Source of the DNA: Dyella lipolytica
GTDB lineage: Bacteria > Pseudomonadota > Gammaproteobacteria > Xanthomonadales > Rhodanobacteraceae
NCBI RefSeq assembly: GCF_030160075.1
Contig: NZ_BSNQ01000001.1
Span: 80,235 to 144,234 of the forward strand
Direction: 5' to 3'
DNA: 64,000 bases
Part shown: positions 1 through 7,796 of the stretch, piece after piece
How the letters are laid out: each line of letters begins with the position of its first letter
How positions within the stretch are numbered: position 1 is the first letter of the stretch
Translations under genes and position numbers: made by a program
The notes under the pieces: generated by a model
Databases searched by the model: none
What the model saw: only the letters and a program-made list of their open reading frames with translations
Told to the model about the DNA's origin: nothing

Positions 1-555
1 GCCGGCACGTTCGAGTTCCTGTTCGAAAACGGCCATTTCTACTTCATCGAAATGAACACGCGTATCCAGGTAGAGCATCCGGTGACGGAGTGGATCACCG
101 GAGTGGATCTGGTGCGCGAACAACTGCTGATCGCGTCCGGCGAAAAACTGTCGATCAAGCAGGAAGACATCGTTATTCACGGTCATGCGATCGAATGTCG
201 CATCAACGCCGAAGATCCCGACACCTTCATGCCCTCGCCCGGCACGGTGAAGCGCTTCGAAGCGCCGGGCGGACCCGGTGTGCGCGTAGACACGCACCTG
301 TACGACGGCTACCGCATTCCACCGAACTACGATTCGATGATCGGCAAGCTGATCGTGCACGGCCCCGACCGTGAAACGGCGATTGCGCGCATGCGGCTGG
401 CGCTCGCCGAGACGGTGATCGAAGGCGTGAAGTGCAATATCCCGCTACAGCAACGCATCATGGCCGACGTCGGTTTCCAGCAGGGTGGACAGAACATCCA
501 CTACCTGGAAAAGCGTATGGCGGAAAGCAAGGAACATCCGCATAGCGGTCATTGA
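1..555 (+). CDS. accC: Biotin carboxylase, acetyl-CoA carboxylase subunit (3' part)
   Basis: Carries out ATP-dependent carboxylation of biotin on AccB, the first half-reaction of acetyl-CoA carboxylase in fatty acid synthesis. The open frame runs from the window edge to TGA at 553-555, so only the C-terminal 184 residues are present. The family signature [14 protein letters not shown] is at the start of the visible part (the catalytic Glu/Asn/Arg of the ATP-grasp fold), followed by the biotin-carboxylase C-terminal domain with [12 protein letters not shown]. The accB partner would lie upstream, outside the window. An in-frame ATG at 52 is internal, not a start. Identification is firm; only the truncation limits it. 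Confidence 0.95.
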   Translation, partial: AGTFEFLFENGHFYFIEMNTRIQVEHPVTEWITGVDLVREQLLIASGEKLSIKQEDIVIHGHAIECRINAEDPDTFMPSPGTVKRFEAPGGPGVRVDTHLYDGYRIPPNYDSMIGKLIVHGPDRETAIARMRLALAETVIEGVKCNIPLQQRIMADVGFQQGGQNIHYLEKRMAESKEHPHSGH

Positions 556-578
556 GCATCGCTCTTTTGATTCTGCCT

Positions 579-708
579 CCTCTCCCCTCCGGGGAGAGGA
601 TTGAGGTGAGGTGCCACGCTCGCGATTGAACTTCATCGAAGCATGCTTCGAGTGAACCGCATCGCAAGATTGTCCCCTCACCCTACCCTCTCCCCAAAGG
701 GGAGAGGG
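579..708. repeat. Dispersed inverted-repeat element, copy A
   Basis: This fills the gap between accC and prmA. It begins with a hairpin CCTCTCCCC-tcc-GGGGAGAGG (579-599) and ends with CCCTCTCCCC-aaa-GGGGAGAGGG (686-708). The inner edges are ATTGAGGTGAGG and CCCCTCACCCTA, so the two ends are inverted copies of each other. The centre holds a perfect 16-bp palindrome, TCGAAGCATGCTTCGA (636-651). Related copies lie at 1646-1776, 57853-57981 and, inside uvrD, 33043-33189. As RNA it would fold into a long double hairpin; a role in mRNA processing or termination is possible but unproven. Confidence 0.85.
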
Positions 709-746
709 ACAATCATGGCAACCTTCCGCTTCATCACGGACCCACG

Positions 747-1643
747 ATGCCCTGGCTCGAACTCTCCCTGATCGCCCGCGCCGAACAGCAACCCCGCGTG
801 GAAGAAGCACTGGACGATCTCGGTGCGCTGTCGATCACGCTGCAGGACGCCGACGCCGAAACACCGGACGAACAGGCGATCTTCGAGCCCGGCGTCGGCG
901 AGCTGCCGCTGTGGCCCACGATTACCTTGAACGCGCTATTCGATGCAGGCACCGATCGAAGGGGGCTTATCGAGGCCCTGAGCGAACTGCTGCCCTGGCT
1001 GGAACCCGACCAGCTCACCTTCCGCGACGTCGCCGACGAAGACTGGGAGCGCGCCTGGATGGACCAGTTCAAGCCGATGCCGTTCGGGCGTCGACTGTGG
1101 ATCTATCCGTGGAACATCGAGCCGCCGGAAGATGACAGCGTGATCGTACGGCTGGATCCCGGCCTCGCCTTCGGCAGCGGCACCCATCCGACCACCGCGT
1201 TATGCCTGGAATGGCTGGACAGCCTCGACCTCGCCGGCAAGCGCGTGATCGACTTCGGTTGCGGTTCCGGCATCCTTGCCATCGCGGCACTCAAGCTGGG
1301 TGCCGCGGCGGCTGTGGGTGTGGACAACGACCCTCAGGCGTTGACGGCATCGGCAGACAACGCCGAACGCAACAACGTCGCGGATCGATTGGCCCTGTTT
1401 CTGCCCGAGGATTTCGCCGGCGAGCCGGCCGACGTCTTCGTCGCCAATATTCTCGCCGGCCCACTCGGCGAACTGGCTCCGACGTTTGCCGCAGCCGCGA
1501 AGCCCGGCGCACCCTTTGCGATTTCCGGCATCCTGCAAGGCCAGCAGGATGATCTGCTGGCACGTTATGCCGAATGGTTCGATGCGTTGCGCGTGGATAC
1601 ACGCGAAGATTGGGTACGCATCAGCGGCCATCGCCGCAACTAA
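747..1643 (+). CDS. prmA: Ribosomal protein L11 methyltransferase
   Basis: Trimethylates ribosomal protein L11 with S-adenosylmethionine in the cytoplasm. The 298-residue product has the usual family length. An N-terminal L11-recognition domain (about 1-95) is followed by a class I methyltransferase domain with the family motif FGSGTHPTT (142-150), the SAM-binding glycine loop VIDFGCGSG (167-175) and the N-I-L-A-G-P-L motif near 234-240 in place of the usual NPPY. The ATG at 747 gives the expected MPWLEL start. The accC-prmA order is common in Xanthomonadales. Copies of the dispersed repeat lie on both sides of the gene. Confidence 0.97.
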   Translation: MPWLELSLIARAEQQPRVEEALDDLGALSITLQDADAETPDEQAIFEPGVGELPLWPTITLNALFDAGTDRRGLIEALSELLPWLEPDQLTFRDVADEDWERAWMDQFKPMPFGRRLWIYPWNIEPPEDDSVIVRLDPGLAFGSGTHPTTALCLEWLDSLDLAGKRVIDFGCGSGILAIAALKLGAAAAVGVDNDPQALTASADNAERNNVADRLALFLPEDFAGEPADVFVANILAGPLGELAPTFAAAAKPGAPFAISGILQGQQDDLLARYAEWFDALRVDTREDWVRISGHRRN

Positions 1644-1645
1644 CT

Positions 1646-1776
1646 CCCTCTCCCCCATGGGGAGAGGGCTGGGGTGAGGGGACATTCTTGCGTTGATGGT
1701 GATTCGAAGTACGCTTCGATATAGATCAGCGCAAGCCCCGGCCCCTCACCTCAATCCTCTCCCCAACGGGGAGAGG
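1646..1776. repeat. Dispersed inverted-repeat element, copy B
   Basis: Fills the gap between prmA and the DUF3426 gene. Ends are CCCTCTCCCC-cat-GGGGAGAGGG (1646-1668) and CCTCTCCCC-aac-GGGGAGAGG (1756-1776), with inner edges ending in GGGTGAGGGG and CCCCTCACCTCAAT. The middle has a near palindrome TCGAAGTACGCTTCGA that matches the centre of copy A. The orientation is opposite to copy A and the same as copy C at 57.9 kb; B and C also share the flanking words CTTGCGTTG and AACGCAAAGA. Confidence 0.85.
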
Positions 1777-1804
1777 AGGCGAACGCAAAGAGCCATCCTC
1801 ACGC

Positions 1805-2599
1805 ATGTATACGCAATGCCCTGAATGCCTGTCCGTGTTTTCAGTGGATGCGCGCACGCTCGCGCAAGCACATGGCTTTGTCATGTGCGGACATTGCGGC
1901 GCGGGCTTCGACTGCATCGGCACGCTGGCCGACCAGTTGCCGCCAGAACCGTTCACCGAATTGCCCTCGCACGAACCTGGCGTGGAACCGCCACGGGTCG
2001 ACTTGGTAGTCTATCGACCACAGCCGAAAACCGCACAAGCTGCAGTTGCCAACCCGGTATCCGGGCCACATGACGATTTCGCAAATCTCATTGTTGCACC
2101 GCGCTTCGCGCGCGATCAGCGCATTGAAAGACCACGTCGCTGGCCGTGGACGATGGCCTGTGTATTGTTGCTGCTCGGCCTGGCCGCGCAGCTCGCATGG
2201 GCCTTGCGCGATACCTTGATTGCCGATGCGAACACGGGTCCTTTGCTGCAGCAGGCTTGCACGATATTGCGGTGCACATTGCCGCCGGTACGCGATGTGG
2301 ACAAGCTGCATCTGCTGGCACGCGACGTGCAAACGCATCCCACCGTTCCCAATGCCTTGCTGATTAGCGCCACCCTGCGCAATGACGCGGCATTCACGCA
2401 ACCCTGGCCGGTTGTCATGATTCGCTTGTCCGATGCCAATGGCAAAGTACTCGCCATGCGCCGCCTGAACCCATACGAATACCTCGATGACATCGAACAG
2501 TTACGACACGGCCTGGCGCCCGGTGCAAGCACCGCACTGATCTTCGAGGTGGAAGATCCGGGCCGACAAGCCGTCGCCTTTGACCTTGGATTTGAATAA
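1805..2599 (+). CDS. Zinc-ribbon / DUF3426 membrane protein
   Basis: Function unknown. The N-terminus is an MJ0042-type zinc ribbon: CPEC near residue 5 and CGHC near residue 30. A charged, proline-rich linker follows, then one transmembrane segment (about residues 118-138), then a DUF3426 domain that would face the periplasm. The length of 264 residues is ordinary for this family. It sits between prmA and fis, where Xanthomonadales and pseudomonads commonly have it. The zinc ribbon suggests nucleic acid or protein binding on the cytoplasmic face; that is inference. Confidence 0.85.
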   Translation: MYTQCPECLSVFSVDARTLAQAHGFVMCGHCGAGFDCIGTLADQLPPEPFTELPSHEPGVEPPRVDLVVYRPQPKTAQAAVANPVSGPHDDFANLIVAPRFARDQRIERPRRWPWTMACVLLLLGLAAQLAWALRDTLIADANTGPLLQQACTILRCTLPPVRDVDKLHLLARDVQTHPTVPNALLISATLRNDAAFTQPWPVVMIRLSDANGKVLAMRRLNPYEYLDDIEQLRHGLAPGASTALIFEVEDPGRQAVAFDLGFE

Positions 2600-2791
2600 G
2601 GCTCGCTTAGTGCCTGTCCGGCATAGGCTTATGCTTTTTCTTGTCGGCAGGCCCTTAATTTTGTCGCCAGTCGCGAGTACACTCGACCCCTCGCGCAAAA
2701 GAAAGCGCGACTGCCGACCCGCCGCGAATGCGGTAACTGCCATAAACATGGCGACGGCCCATGCAGCCGTTGCGTGAGTACGTGAGGGGAA

Positions 2792-3079
2792 ATGTCCTTG
2801 AACGCCGTCAGACTGCCTGCCAACGAGGCTGTTCGTGAATCCTCGTCGCAGAGCGCACTGAGTGAATGCGTCAGCCGCACCGTGCGCCGCTACCTTGCGG
2901 ACATCGGTGATACGTCGTGCGACGAAGGTTTGCATGCGCTGGTGATTCGCGAAGTCGAAGGTCCGTTGCTGCGTGAAGTACTGGCGTTCCACGACGGCAA
3001 CCAGAGCCGCGCAGCAGTCGTGCTCGGCATCAATCGCGCCACGCTGCGCAAGAAGCTCGCGGCTCACGGATTGCTCTGA
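2792..3079 (+). CDS. fis: Fis-family nucleoid-associated DNA-binding protein
   Basis: A 95-residue protein with the C-terminal Fis helix-turn-helix ([20 protein letters not shown], about residues 69-88). Fis bends DNA and modulates stable RNA, recombination and growth-phase genes. The N-terminal 30 residues are weakly conserved, as usual. The spacing between GAGGGG and ATG 2792 is very short, so initiation may be weak, but no better start is visible. In enterobacteria fis follows dusB; here it follows a zinc-ribbon gene and precedes purH, the Xanthomonadales arrangement. About 190 bp of upstream DNA (2600-2791) holds no gene and probably the promoter. Confidence 0.93.
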   Translation: MSLNAVRLPANEAVRESSSQSALSECVSRTVRRYLADIGDTSCDEGLHALVIREVEGPLLREVLAFHDGNQSRAAVVLGINRATLRKKLAAHGLL

Positions 3080-3145
3080 ATCGTCTCGTCGTTTAGCCGT
3101 CCAAACGCGACTTGCACCCATCGCCGCAACCCCGCCGGGTCGCGC

Positions 3146-3151
3146 TATAAT
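3146..3151 (+). promoter_or_regulatory. Putative -10 box for purH
   Basis: A perfect TATAAT stands 29 bp before the purH ATG at 3180. Transcription from it would start near 3158, which excludes the in-frame ATG at 3150 as the translation start. No convincing -35 hexamer is seen at 16-18 bp, so this rests on the -10 alone. Confidence 0.5.
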
Positions 3152-3179
3152 GCATGGCTTTACCGCTTCGGAAACCGCC

Positions 3180-4790
3180 ATGTCCGCACCTGCCATCACC
3201 CCTATCCGCCGCGCCCTGATCAGCGTTTCGGACAAGACCGGGCTGGTCGAACTGGGGCGCCGCCTGGCTGCCGCAAAGGTCGAGCTACTTTCCACCGGCG
3301 GTAGCGCCAAAGCCCTGCGCGAAGCCGGTGTCGCGGTGAAAGATGTCAGTGAAATCACAGGCTTCCCGGAAATTATGGATGGCCGCGTGAAGACCCTGCA
3401 CCCTAAGGTCCACGGCGGTCTGCTGGGCCGTCGCGGCACCGATGACGCCGTGATGGCCGAGCTGGGCATTGCGCCCATCGACCTACTGGTGCTGAATCTC
3501 TATCCGTTCGAGGCCACGGTGGCCAAGGCCGATTGCACGCTGGAACAGGCCATCGAGAACATCGATATCGGCGGACCGGCCATGCTGCGTTCTGCCGCGA
3601 AGAACTGGAACGACGTCGGCGTGCTCACCTCGCCCGACCAATACGAGGCAGCGCTCGCCGAGATCGAGCAGCATGGTGGTCTCAGCCGCGCGACACGCTT
3701 CAAACTCTCCGTCGCCGCGTTCAATCGCGTATCGAACTATGACGGTGCGATCAGCGACTATCTTTCGGGCCTGCAGCTCAACGATGCGCAGGACGCGATC
3801 GCCGGCCATGACACGTTCCCTGCGCAGGTCAACAGCCGCTTCGTGAAATTGATGGACCTGCGCTACGGCGAGAACCCGCATCAGCACGCCGCGTTCTACC
3901 GCGACCTGTATCCGGAACCCGGCACGCTGGCTACGTTTCGCCAGTTGCAGGGCAAAGAACTGTCGTTCAACAACATCGCCGATTCCGACGCTGCGTGGGA
4001 ATGCGTGCGCAGCTTCACCAAGCCTGCTTGCGTGATCGTCAAACACGCCAATCCGTGCGGCGTGGCGGTGAGCCTGGATGGCATCGGCCGCGCTTACGAC
4101 CTCGCGTATCAGACCGACCCCACGTCCGCCTTCGGCGGCATCATTGCCTTCAACCGCGAGGTGGACGCCGCCACGGCACGCGCCATCGTCGAACGTCAGT
4201 TCGTCGAAGTAGTGCTGGCACCCGGCTATGCGGATGACGCGCTGAAAGCGTTTGCCAAGAAGACCAACGTACGCGTGCTGCAGATTCCTGCACCGCCCCA
4301 TGGCGACCTCGCACGCGCTCATCCGGGCAACGACTCGCGCCGCGTCGGTTCGGGCTTGCTGATCCAGACCGCCGACCGCGGCATGGTGACGGCAGACGAT
4401 CTCAAAATCGTCACGCGTCGCGCACCGACCGAAGCGGAGATCCACGATCTGATTTTCGCCTGGAAAGTGGCCAAATACGTCAAAAGCAACGCCATCGTCT
4501 ATGCCCGCGATCGCCAGACCATCGGCATCGGTGCCGGCCAGATGAGCCGCGTTTACAGCGCACGCATCGCCGGCATCAAGGCCGCCGATGAGAAACTGGA
4601 AGTGCGCGGCTCGGTGATGGCTTCCGATGCTTTCTTCCCGTTCCGCGACGGCATCGATGCCGCTGCCGTGGCGGGCATTCGCGCCGTGATCCAGCCGGGC
4701 GGTTCGATGCGCGATGCCGAAGTCATCGCCGCCGCCGACGAACACGACATGGCGATGGTGTTTACCGGCATGCGTCACTTCCGGCATTGA
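3180..4790 (+). CDS. purH: Bifunctional AICAR formyltransferase / IMP cyclohydrolase
   Basis: Catalyses the last two steps of de novo IMP synthesis: formylation of AICAR with 10-formyl-tetrahydrofolate, then ring closure. The product is 536 residues. The N-terminal MGS-like IMP cyclohydrolase domain starts at [17 protein letters not shown], with [14 protein letters not shown] following. The C-terminal transformylase domain contains [23 protein letters not shown] and the ending [11 protein letters not shown]. The open frame extends upstream to 2973, but that stretch covers the end of fis and a TATAAT box, so 3180 is the better start. No purD follows directly; the next gene is convergent. Confidence 0.97.
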   Translation: MSAPAITPIRRALISVSDKTGLVELGRRLAAAKVELLSTGGSAKALREAGVAVKDVSEITGFPEIMDGRVKTLHPKVHGGLLGRRGTDDAVMAELGIAPIDLLVLNLYPFEATVAKADCTLEQAIENIDIGGPAMLRSAAKNWNDVGVLTSPDQYEAALAEIEQHGGLSRATRFKLSVAAFNRVSNYDGAISDYLSGLQLNDAQDAIAGHDTFPAQVNSRFVKLMDLRYGENPHQHAAFYRDLYPEPGTLATFRQLQGKELSFNNIADSDAAWECVRSFTKPACVIVKHANPCGVAVSLDGIGRAYDLAYQTDPTSAFGGIIAFNREVDAATARAIVERQFVEVVLAPGYADDALKAFAKKTNVRVLQIPAPPHGDLARAHPGNDSRRVGSGLLIQTADRGMVTADDLKIVTRRAPTEAEIHDLIFAWKVAKYVKSNAIVYARDRQTIGIGAGQMSRVYSARIAGIKAADEKLEVRGSVMASDAFFPFRDGIDAAAVAGIRAVIQPGGSMRDAEVIAAADEHDMAMVFTGMRHFRH

Positions 4791-4796
4791 TACCGG

Positions 4797-4818
4797 CCCC
4801 GCCGCTTAGTCGGCGGGG
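4797..4818. terminator. Hairpin between convergent purH and transporter gene
   Basis: CCCCGCC (4797-4803) pairs with GGCGGGG (4812-4818) across an 8-nt loop that includes the stop codon of the minus-strand gene. It sits just after the purH stop, as expected for a shared terminator, but there is no clear T-tract on either strand. Confidence 0.4.
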
Positions 4819-5816
4819 GCTTCCGTTGTTACTGGCACGTCGCGCTTCTTGACACCCGCGCGCTCCGCATAGCGGCGCGCCAGCACCGCGCATGTCATCA
4901 GTTGCATCTGATGAAACAGCATGAGCGGCAACACGATCATGCCCAGCGCATGCGCCGGGAACAGCACCTTCGCCATCGGCACGCCGCTGGCCAGGCTTTT
5001 CTTCGAGCCGCAGAACACGATGGTGATCTCATCCTCGCGATCGAAGCCCAGTGCGCGGGCGCCATAACGCGTCGCCAGCAACGCAATAGCGAGCAGTACT
5101 GCATTGACGATCAGCAGGCCGCCCATCACCGGCAATGGCAACTGCTTCCACAAACCTTGCAGAACCGCGGCACTGAAAGCGGTGTACACCACCAGCAGGA
5201 TCGAACCTTGATCGATCAGCCCGACCAACGGACGATGACGCTGCACCCAACCGCCGATCCAGCGTTGCGCCACCTGCCCGGCCACGAACGGCACGAATAG
5301 CTGCAGCACGATATCGCCCACCGCATGCCATGACATCCCGCCCTGCCCGTGCACCTCTAGCAGCAACCCGACCACCAATGGCGTGATCACGATACCGATC
5401 AGGCTCGATGCCGATGCGGCGCAGACCGCCGCGGAGATATTGCCGTGTGCGATGGAGGTAAACGCGATCGATGACTGCACCGTCGACGGCAACGTACACA
5501 AAAACAAGATACCCGCGTAGAGCGCCGGCGTGACCAGCGGCGACAGTACGGGCTTCAGCAGCAGACCCAGTAGCGGAAACAGCACGAAGGTGCTCGCCAG
5601 CACGGTCAGATGCAGCCGCCAGTTGGTCAGCCCCGATATCACAGCCTCACGCGACAACTTTGCGCCATGCATGAAAAACAGCAGAGCGATGGCCATGTCG
5701 GTCAGTATTTCGAATACGTTCGCCGTGGTGCCACGGCAAGGCAGCAGGCTGGCTGCAATGACCGTCACGATCAGGCATAGCGTGAAGTTGTCCGGCAGGA
5801 CACGGCGCAAGAACAT
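4806..5816 (-). CDS. Bile acid:sodium symporter-like (SBF/YfeH) membrane transporter
   Basis: A 336-residue polytopic inner-membrane protein, with about ten hydrophobic segments, of the SBF-like family typified by E. coli YfeH. Family features seen are FFMHGAKLSREA after the second helix, CTLPSTVQSS in the discontinuous helix and CGSKKSLASGVPMA near residue 275. Members are presumed sodium-coupled solute carriers; the substrate is unknown. The gene is divergent from the GST gene at 5992, with a 175-bp intergenic region containing a dyad. It converges with purH. The family assignment is good; no substrate should be inferred. Confidence 0.85.
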   Translation of the reverse strand: MFLRRVLPDNFTLCLIVTVIAASLLPCRGTTANVFEILTDMAIALLFFMHGAKLSREAVISGLTNWRLHLTVLASTFVLFPLLGLLLKPVLSPLVTPALYAGILFLCTLPSTVQSSIAFTSIAHGNISAAVCAASASSLIGIVITPLVVGLLLEVHGQGGMSWHAVGDIVLQLFVPFVAGQVAQRWIGGWVQRHRPLVGLIDQGSILLVVYTAFSAAVLQGLWKQLPLPVMGGLLIVNAVLLAIALLATRYGARALGFDREDEITIVFCGSKKSLASGVPMAKVLFPAHALGMIVLPLMLFHQMQLMTCAVLARRYAERAGVKKRDVPVTTEAPAD

Positions 5817-5892
5817 AACTGGGAGACGCCTGGAGCCCGGCGACAGGCAGGGAGAGAGGTTGCCATTTCACCGTCTGCCCACGGATAAATCA

Positions 5893-5917
5893 AATCGTTT
5901 TAACGTATCTAACGATT
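5893..5917. promoter_or_regulatory. Dyad AATCGTT-N11-AACGATT in a divergent promoter region
   Basis: Perfect 7-bp half-sites are separated by 11 bp, so the innermost T and A follow the T-N11-A pattern of LysR-type regulator sites. It lies between the divergent SBF transporter (start 5816) and GST (start 5992) genes. No LysR gene is adjacent, so the regulator, if any, is elsewhere. Confidence 0.4.
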
Positions 5918-5991
5918 CGCTATGCATATGAATATCAGGCTGGACCGTTACACGCCTTTCCAGCCGCGCTACGCCATTCGGAGGATCCGTC

Positions 5992-6702
5992 ATGCGTTAT
6001 GAGCTGTACTACTGGACCGGCATCCAGGGCCGCGGCGAATTCGTGCGTCTAGCGCTGGAGGATGCAGGTGCCGATTATGTCGATGTGGCACGCCAGCGCG
6101 GTGACAACGCGATGATGCCCTTCCTGCATGGCAAACACGACGGTGCGCTGCCGTTTGCACCACCCTTCCTCAAGGCAGGACGCCTGGTCATCGCACAGAC
6201 AGCAACCATTCTTGCCTATCTCGGGCCACGTCTGGGTCTCGTTCCTGGGGGACAGTCCGCCGAGATCTACGCGCAGCAACTGCAACAGACCATCACCGAT
6301 TTCGTGGTGGAAACCCACGACACGCATCATCCCATCGCGTCGAGCCAGTACTACGAGCAACAACGCGCAGCAGCGCGCAAACGTGCCAAGGCGTTTCGCG
6401 ACGAACGCCTGCCCAAATTCCTCGACTACTTCGAAACTGTCATCGAACGCGGCAACGGGAGACAGGCGTTGAGTCGCCACTCGTATGTCGATCTGTCACT
6501 GTTCCAAGTCGTTAGCGGGCTCGATTACGCGTTTCCGCATGCGATGCGCCGCATGCAAAAGCGAATCCCGCGTTTGCGCGCACTGGCCGAACGCATCGCC
6601 GAACGTCCCAACATTGCCGCCTATCTGCAATCGCCTCGGCGCATCCCGTTCAACGAAGACGGCGTCTTCCGCCACTATCCCGAACTGGACCCGAAACGCT
6701 GA
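5992..6702 (+). CDS. Glutathione S-transferase family protein
   Basis: A 236-residue GST-fold protein. The N-terminal thioredoxin-like domain begins MRYELYYWTGIQGRGEFVRLAL, with Tyr residues at positions 6-7 where sigma/alpha-type GSTs carry the catalytic Tyr. The segment RLVIAQTATILAYLG (about 64-78) holds the Gln-Thr glutathione-contact site. An all-helical C-terminal domain follows. It probably conjugates glutathione to electrophiles in the cytoplasm; the substrate is unknown. The gene is preceded by CGGAGGATCCGTC, a fair ribosome site. It converges with the EamA-like gene after a 9-bp gap. Confidence 0.88.
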   Translation: MRYELYYWTGIQGRGEFVRLALEDAGADYVDVARQRGDNAMMPFLHGKHDGALPFAPPFLKAGRLVIAQTATILAYLGPRLGLVPGGQSAEIYAQQLQQTITDFVVETHDTHHPIASSQYYEQQRAAARKRAKAFRDERLPKFLDYFETVIERGNGRQALSRHSYVDLSLFQVVSGLDYAFPHAMRRMQKRIPRLRALAERIAERPNIAAYLQSPRRIPFNEDGVFRHYPELDPKR

Positions 6703-6711
6703 GTCCGCCGC

Positions 6712-7143
6712 CTAAAACAAAGCGATGACCAGCGATCCCGCCACGATCAGTACACCGCCCACCAGCATCGGCCAACTAGGCCGTTCGCCCAACACCACCA
6801 AGCCAAGCACGATGGCGATGGCCACGCTGAGCTTGTCGATCGGCGCTACCTTGCTGATCGGTCCCAGTTGCAGCGCGCGGTAGTAACACAGCCACGAAAG
6901 CCCGGTGGCAATGCCGGACAACACCAGAAACAGCCAGCTATGCCACGGCAAGCCCGAAGGCTTCGCCCACTCCGCACGCAAACTGAGAATGCCTGCGGTC
7001 ACCGCAAGTATCACCAGCGTGCGGATAAACGTCGCGAGGTTGGAGTTGATGCCCGCGACGCCCAGCTTGCCGAACAGCGCCGTGAGTGCGGCAAAAAACG
7101 CCGACCCTAGGGCGAACAGTAGCCAGCTCTCGCGCAGATTCAT
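6712..7143 (-). CDS. Single-domain EamA/DMT-type membrane protein
   Basis: A 143-residue inner-membrane protein with about five hydrophobic helices. It matches a single EamA repeat rather than the usual tandem pair; the second half contains SKVAPIDKLSVAIAIVLG, the typical EamA helix, and the ending is VLIVAGSLVIALF. Short EamA proteins are known in proteobacteria and are thought to work as dimers, so this need not be a truncation. Substrate unknown. It is followed on the plus strand by the GST stop codon. Confidence 0.8.
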   Translation of the reverse strand: MNLRESWLLFALGSAFFAALTALFGKLGVAGINSNLATFIRTLVILAVTAGILSLRAEWAKPSGLPWHSWLFLVLSGIATGLSWLCYYRALQLGPISKVAPIDKLSVAIAIVLGLVVLGERPSWPMLVGGVLIVAGSLVIALF

Positions 7144-7174
7144 GCACGCTCCAGGGCGAGGAAACGAAACGAAC

Positions 7175-7705
7175 TCAGGACCCGTTGTCTTCCGACGACG
7201 AAGCCGTGGCCGGCTTGCTGGTACCCCATTGCATGATCCTGTACATCACCGGCTTCACCGGCGGCTGGCCGTGCGGATCGAGCATGTGGCCATCTGGGTC
7301 GACCGTATAGACCTGCTGCGGCCCGTGCTTCGGCGTGACCACCACCATGTAGACGTGACCGTTCTGGCGATATTCCTGGACCGTGTTTTCGCCTTCCTGG
7401 TGCACGGTCACTTCCGGCGGCGGCTGACCGTTGGCGTCGTGGCCTGACGGTGCACCCGGCATCTTCGGCATCGGGATCGGCTTGCTCGGCATGTGGCTCG
7501 GTTCGAGCTCGGCGGGCGTGGACGCCGGCGCCGCAGACGTGCTGGAGGAGATCGGCTGCCTCGAGGGATTCACTCCCGGATCGTTCATGCCCGGCGGAGG
7601 CGGCGCAGGCGCAAAATGCGGAGCCGCGGTGGACGAGGATGTCTGAGCAAAAGCCGGCGACGCGGCCAGGACAGCAAGAGCGAACAAGCAGGCAGCGTGT
7701 TTCAT
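7175..7705 (-). CDS. Secreted DUF2782-family protein
   Basis: A 176-residue periplasmic protein. Start 7705 gives a clean signal peptide, MKHAACLFALAVLAASPAFA, cleaved before QTSS. A proline/serine-rich low-complexity linker of about 75 residues precedes a DUF2782 domain (PPEVTVHQEGENTVQEYRQN to VMYRIMQWG). The longer frame to 7798 would overlap the polA start region and lacks a signal peptide at its end, so it is rejected. The gene is divergent from polA with a start-to-start distance of about 90 bp, the usual Xanthomonadales arrangement. Function unknown. Confidence 0.85.
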   Translation of the reverse strand: MKHAACLFALAVLAASPAFAQTSSSTAAPHFAPAPPPPGMNDPGVNPSRQPISSSTSAAPASTPAELEPSHMPSKPIPMPKMPGAPSGHDANGQPPPEVTVHQEGENTVQEYRQNGHVYMVVVTPKHGPQQVYTVDPDGHMLDPHGQPPVKPVMYRIMQWGTSKPATASSSEDNGS

Positions 7706-7796
7706 GACAAGCACCTCGATAGGGGATCGGATCATAACAGCGCGCGGCTCAGCCCCCGTGAACCGTCCCTTTAAGCCCCGTGCGAGAATGCCACCC

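Noticed and set aside
2973..3179. N-terminal extension of purH
   Set aside because: It overlaps the end of fis and contains the TATAAT box; the homologous part starts at 3180.
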